Assembly: GCF_000259075.1 (NCBI RefSeq)
Contig: NZ_AJKI01000014.1
Coordinates: 40,574-104,573, forward strand
Reading direction: 5' to 3'
Origin: Marinilabilia salmonicolor JCM 21150
Lineage (GTDB): Bacteria; Bacteroidota; Bacteroidia; Bacteroidales; Marinilabiliaceae
DNA length: 64,000 nucleotides
The stretch's first letter is position 1. Each line of letters starts with the position of its first letter. The position numbers and the translations under genes are program-made. The notes beneath the pieces are model-generated. The model saw nothing but the letters and a program-made list of their open reading frames with translations, was not told the DNA's origin and did no database searches. Of the stretch, positions 60,198 through 64,000 are shown piece after piece.

Positions 60198-61775
60198 TTA
60201 CAATCCACTGGAAACTTGAGTGGTTTCACTGTCGGAGTCAACAGACTTAAGTGTTATTTGCTCTTCAAACTCATCACTTTCCTCCATTCCCTCTGTCGAA
60301 AACTCCAGCTTGCCGTTATAATAATCGTCTGCAGTAACCATCACAATATAATCAGCATCTGGATCCAACACAAAAGTAAAGGCTCCTTCGGAAGATGTTG
60401 ATGTGGTAAGATTTATTCCATTATTTCCCACTACACGAACCGTGGCTCCCTCAATAGCGTCGCCCTCCTCATCAACAACTTTTCCCTGTAATATTGCATC
60501 AATATCGGGCAATTCAAAATTGAAAATTTGCTCCACTCCCCGATAACTGCCCCGTGAAGAGGAAAGCATTCCCATCTCCCGGATTCCTCTGAAAGCAATA
60601 CCAAAGTCATGTCCCGGAGAATTCAGTGGTAAACCCAGGTTTTTTATTTCCCATTCTTCATTTTCAGCATCATATACCGCTTCAAAAATATCCAGGCCTC
60701 CATATCCGACCAATCCATCAGAAGAAAAATAGAGCTGACCGTCACTGCGAACCGTTGGGAACATCTCATCTGCAGGGGTATTGATATCCACTCCAAGATT
60801 CTCCGGAACGCCCCAGTCGCTGCCGGATGAACGGGTTACCTTCCAAAGATCTTTTCCTCCAAAACCACCCGGCATATCAGAAACAAAATACAAGGTGTTC
60901 CCATCAGGAGACAGGGCCGGATGAGCAAAAACAAGGCTGTCAGGCCCCAAAGGAAGCTCTTCTGGTTCGCCCCAGCGACCTCCTGCCTTATGTTGAACCA
61001 TTATCCTGGTTCCCATTGGCTCCTCTTCAGGATACAAAGATCGGGTAAAAAACATCTCTTTACCATCAAAAGAAAAAGCCGCCACACCATCGTCCTGCGC
61101 GGGATCTCTTACTCCTACAAACGGGACAGGATCTTCCCATCCTCCATCTCCATCCTGAATAGAACTGTATATCATAGAACTCCCTTGTCCGGTAATCTGA
61201 TTGATATCTCTTTTTTTATCCCCTCCTCTCATGGAAGAAAAATAAACAGTAGAATAGTCATCTCCGGCAAAAGCTGGCGAGTAATCACTTTCCCTTGACC
61301 TGAGATCGCGATTTTCCTCTACAACATAACGGGTTGTTTGGGGATTATTCATAGCCATCTTACACGACTGGATACCATTCAAAGCAGCCCTGTTTCCAAC
61401 ATCATGCTCCAGATAAGTTTCATAAGCCTCAATGGCTTCCTCATAATCTTCCCGCATTCGTAAGGACTGCCCCAGAAAGAAGTGCGCTACCGGATCAGGA
61501 AAACCATACCTGATGGCTCGCTGAAAATAAGAAGAAGCTCTGCCGGCCTGACCTATATTGTAATACGACATGGCCAGATAGTAGGAAGCCTGCGCTCTGT
61601 AGTAGCGATTATCAAAATCCATTTTTCTAAACTTCTCCACCGACCGGCTATACTCTCCAACCTCATATAGCTTAACTCCGGAAGCCAGTTTGGCCTCGGC
61701 ACTACATCCGGACAACAACAAAACGGACAGACCTGTCAATAAAAAGAATAAAATGCGGATCACCATGCGAGGCAA
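60198..61775 (-). CDS. PorE-like TPR/PD40 propeller/CRD lipoprotein lacking an OmpA domain
   Basis: 525 residues. Lipoprotein signal MPRMVIRILFFLLTGLSVLL, lipobox LSGC (Cys24). TPR helices (about 28-135), a WD40/PD40-type propeller (about 165-420, with YFSSMRGGDKKRDIN, AFSFDGKEMFFTRS, ALSPDGNTLYFVSDMPGGFGG, YFSSDGLVGYGGLDIF) and a carboxypeptidase-regulatory-like domain (about 430-500, LQGKVVDEEGDAIEGATVRV). The order matches PorE, a periplasmic T9SS-associated lipoprotein, but PorE ends in a peptidoglycan-binding OmpA domain, which is absent here. The purM gene begins directly after, so no lost exon or frameshift can supply it. It may be a shorter relative with a different partner. Confidence 0.85.
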   Translation of the reverse strand: MPRMVIRILFFLLTGLSVLLLSGCSAEAKLASGVKLYEVGEYSRSVEKFRKMDFDNRYYRAQASYYLAMSYYNIGQAGRASSYFQRAIRYGFPDPVAHFFLGQSLRMREDYEEAIEAYETYLEHDVGNRAALNGIQSCKMAMNNPQTTRYVVEENRDLRSRESDYSPAFAGDDYSTVYFSSMRGGDKKRDINQITGQGSSMIYSSIQDGDGGWEDPVPFVGVRDPAQDDGVAAFSFDGKEMFFTRSLYPEEEPMGTRIMVQHKAGGRWGEPEELPLGPDSLVFAHPALSPDGNTLYFVSDMPGGFGGKDLWKVTRSSGSDWGVPENLGVDINTPADEMFPTVRSDGQLYFSSDGLVGYGGLDIFEAVYDAENEEWEIKNLGLPLNSPGHDFGIAFRGIREMGMLSSSRGSYRGVEQIFNFELPDIDAILQGKVVDEEGDAIEGATVRVVGNNGINLTTSTSSEGAFTFVLDPDADYIVMVTADDYYNGKLEFSTEGMEESDEFEEQITLKSVDSDSETTQVSSGL

Positions 61776-62639
61776 AAGGTAAAAAAAGAATTAATACTCG
61801 GTTCACAGTACTCAAAGGTAATGCTAACAAAACATAAACGAAAAAAAGAACAATATATTTTGCATTGTAACATTGGTCTTTCAGCTAACCATGCACACTT
61901 TATCTAACCCTGGATTATACAAAAAACAATATAGCAGGGAATACGGAAACAGGCTGAAAGCCTGAAAGCAATAGCCTAATCTTGTCAATGTGACATTATG
62001 TATTAAATATAACTAATTGAAATTAATAGCGTTAACTGTTTTATATATAAGGTAGGTTAAAAACTTCCGGTTGTTTGCCTGAATTTTTCAGAAAGATTTG
62101 TATGCGGACAAATTGAAAATCCTTTGTCCATACAAGACCTTGGCACAGTAATCAACTTTTGTGTCCTTGCCTAACCTGGCTAAAAGATCGTCAGGTATCA
62201 ATCCTAATACTTTTTGAATGTTTACTTTTTGTCCGGTAAACATATTTTCTTGTTATCTGACAAAGAACATGACAAAGAATCACATTAAAATATTAATTAA
62301 CAAAAAATTATCAACGCTCAGTCGTTTTTTTGTTGATACAGAAGGGAAATTTAGAAATTGACAATGAAAATCTTTCGACCACCCCTAATTGCAAATCCAA
62401 GGGAGGTAAAGGGAGTGGAATACAATTCCACTCCGACGGGGGATAACCCCACACCCAACTCTTCCAATTTCATTCCTTTCAACCATTTCTGAGTTACCTT
62501 TACGGCATTATTGGCTCTTGGCCTAATGCCGGATATGGAGTATGGAACTCCCGGCCTCCAAATGGTCGTAAACTGCACGGGTGATTTGGTTGCGATTTTG
62601 AGAAGTGTGCGCATTATTGTATTAAACAATTCTGCCTTC
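61776..62639. other. Gene-poor spacer with repeat debris
   Basis: It contains a truncated family III repeat (61926-62000), a family IV repeat (62003-62060), a 45-base fragment related to 63899-63945 (62057-62101), and a perfect hairpin GGAGTGGAAT/ATTCCACTCC (62412-62434). A 92-residue minus-strand ORF (62351-62629) crosses this hairpin. It has no family features I recognise and is probably not a gene. Confidence 0.5.
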
Positions 62640-63758
62640 TTAATAAACCTGCAACTCTGTTTTGCCTTCGGGAAGATAGAGCATGAAAAAAGTACAAGAT
62701 TCGATTAAAGAGTCATCGTTTTCAGGAACATATATCATTCTTCTAACAACACCTTTCTTATCAATGACATGGCGTAAAACTGCAATTTTACCGTCTTTAT
62801 ATAAAGCTAATTCATAATTCTCTATTGGAAATACTTTTTCATCAGGATGATTTGGCTTGATAAAAGACAAATCATTCTTAATATCTTCCTTGATAGATGC
62901 TAAATTATCTATATAGTGGCAAGTATAATAATTAGTAAGTCTATCAATATCTGCTAAAAGATCCCCTGCCACATCACAATTCACAAAATTTTGTCTTAAC
63001 TCCTCATATTTTCTAAGAACCCGTTCTTCCAGGTCGGGAAGGGTACGCAGGTCAACGGCATTTTTGAGTCGGTGGCTATGATCCCAGGGCACCTCTGCAT
63101 GAAAGGTTATTGTGGTATCCCAGTATTGAATTCCTTTATCGAGAATGCTGTCGGGCATGGATATATAATCCGTTAAATATTGAGGCTCATCATCCCCTTT
63201 GCGCTTGTCGGGGGCGTAACCTATGCGTACGGTGAGTTTATTAGTTCTACTTCGAAATTGAGAACCTCTGGAAGTAAACACCCTTATTCGAAGATGTTGA
63301 TCGCCACTTTTTTCTATGTACTGATTCAGAAGATCAACTCTATATTCAGGATATCTGCTTGTGTACGCATAAGAAAAGGGAATGCTATTTATTTCCAGGA
63401 GAGCAGGCTGTGTTCCTTGCCTGTCCAGTTCTACCCAATATACCGGTTGCTCGTCAAATTTTTGCACTTTCCGGGCTATTTCACGAACCATCCCGTCGAG
63501 TTTGGCAACGCTTTGCCGGTACTGCTTCTTCTTTTCATCGCTGTTGCCCACTATCACAACGTTGGTGTCCAGTATGCCTTCCACGACTTTTAGGGGATAA
63601 AGCTCGGTAAAAGCACTGTCGAGTTGTTCGCCTGTGGGATAATACCTGACCGGCTCATCAGATTTCTGTTGTGAACTGCCACAGCTAATCGTTAGAAGCT
63701 GGAAAAAAAGAATGGTGTATAGTAGAAAATTTGTTTTAGTATCCATATTGCTTTTCAT
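62640..63758 (-). CDS. Uncharacterised lipoprotein
   Basis: The frame opens with TTG at 63788. I take ATG 63758 (MKSNMDTKTNFLLYTILFFQ), with ATG 63746 as an alternative. A lipoprotein signal with lipobox LTISC is clear. About 372 residues. The mature part is hydrophilic and has no catalytic motif I know. A lysine-rich stretch (IVGNSDEKKKQYRQSVAKLDGM) and beta-rich segments (NKLTVRIGYAPDKRKGDDEPQYLTDYISM) are visible. It may be a surface or periplasmic protein. The upstream ORF overlaps its start by a few bases, suggesting an operon. Confidence 0.65.
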   Translation of the reverse strand: MKSNMDTKTNFLLYTILFFQLLTISCGSSQQKSDEPVRYYPTGEQLDSAFTELYPLKVVEGILDTNVVIVGNSDEKKKQYRQSVAKLDGMVREIARKVQKFDEQPVYWVELDRQGTQPALLEINSIPFSYAYTSRYPEYRVDLLNQYIEKSGDQHLRIRVFTSRGSQFRSRTNKLTVRIGYAPDKRKGDDEPQYLTDYISMPDSILDKGIQYWDTTITFHAEVPWDHSHRLKNAVDLRTLPDLEERVLRKYEELRQNFVNCDVAGDLLADIDRLTNYYTCHYIDNLASIKEDIKNDLSFIKPNHPDEKVFPIENYELALYKDGKIAVLRHVIDKKGVVRRMIYVPENDDSLIESCTFFMLYLPEGKTELQVY

Positions 63759-64000
63759 TTTTTGATGGGTTGTAATTATTGTTTTCAAGGGTTTCTTCTA
63801 TGACTATATTATGGGATTCTTTGAATTCATCCATGGTCATTACCAATAATGTTTTACGATCCTGATAGTCGTTAAACGCTTTTCGTGAATCCGGAGCATT
63901 TAAAAATCTCCCGGTTGTTTGCCTGAATTTTTCAGTAAGATTTGTCGGATACTCAGACTCATTGTACTTTTTAAAGTTGTATGCATCCATCAAAGTTTTT
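63736..64000 (-). CDS. Uncharacterised ORF, possibly running past the right edge
   Basis: 85 residues from TTG 63993 (ATG at 63990), but the frame is open to the window edge, so this may be the C-terminus of a larger protein. Highly polar (NFKKYNESEYPTNLTEKFRQ, KNEKQYGY). It overlaps the start of the lipoprotein gene. A 45-base piece of it also occurs at 62057-62101. No family recognised. Confidence 0.45.
   Translation of the reverse strand, partial: KTLMDAYNFKKYNESEYPTNLTEKFRQTTGRFLNAPDSRKAFNDYQDRKTLLVMTMDEFKESHNIVIEETLENNNYNPSKNEKQYGY

Noticed and set aside
62351..62629. 92-residue minus-strand ORF
   Set aside because: No recognised family; it runs across a perfect hairpin and G/C runs. 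Kept only as part of the spacer description.

Overview
The window reads as a chromosomal segment of a Bacteroidota bacterium, most likely order Bacteroidales and perhaps Marinilabiliales-like. The support is SusC/SusD/SusE operons, type IX secretion (T9SS) C-terminal sorting domains, promoters of the Bacteroidota kind (TTTG, about 19 bases, TAnnTTTG), and a set of typical Bacteroidota genes (GcvP, DUF4294, DUF2851, pyrF next to prfA and purM, arginine deiminase). Placement below phylum is inference. No rRNA, tRNA, CRISPR array, prophage or transposase gene was recognised.

Layout. 1-3.9 kb: the 5' part of a radical-SAM sulfatase-maturase-like gene and gcvP. 4-39.2 kb: a large alpha-glucan (starch/maltodextrin) utilisation region. 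It holds an unusual membrane-spanning AraC regulator with a CBM-like outer domain, a T9SS alpha-amylase, a short housekeeping/polysaccharide interlude (MBL hydrolase, pcm, sugar transferase), a second T9SS GH13 enzyme with a CBM48-like module, two susCDE operons on the minus strand, a LacI-type regulator, and a plus-strand run of maltose-type MFS transporter, beta-phosphoglucomutase, maltose phosphorylase, periplasmic neopullulanase-like GH13 and a lipoprotein GH13. 39.2-61.8 kb: ordinary core genes (thpR, elbB, nfo, a glutaredoxin fusion, a GroES paralogue, arcA, sucC, a SpoU methylase, a TPR lipoprotein, an S9 peptidase, pnp, rpsO, DUF2851, pyrF, prfA, purM) and a PorE-like lipoprotein. 61.8-64 kb: a poorly recognisable accessory end with repeat debris.

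How the starch genes fit together (inference from families). Secreted T9SS amylases cut starch outside the cell. The two SusCDE systems bind and import malto-oligosaccharides. The neopullulanase-like and lipoprotein GH13 enzymes trim them to maltose/glucose. The MFS permease takes maltose into the cytoplasm, where maltose phosphorylase yields glucose and beta-glucose-1-phosphate, and beta-PGM converts the latter to glucose-6-phosphate. Both susC promoters carry long palindromes of LacI type at the same distance from the promoter, and weaker versions lie upstream of the transporter operon, so one LacI-family protein probably governs all three. No two-helix SusR-type regulator is present. The 7TM/AraC protein next to the first amylase may be a second, membrane-based starch sensor.

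The intergenic spaces of the starch region hold several families of small repeated elements. One pair flanks the first amylase and shows 8-bp target duplications. A mosaic family of four copies has 19-bp terminal inverted repeats, and two of its copies begin exactly at the stop codon of the upstream gene. A candidate small RNA gene with a consensus promoter lies at 48.7-48.8 kb.
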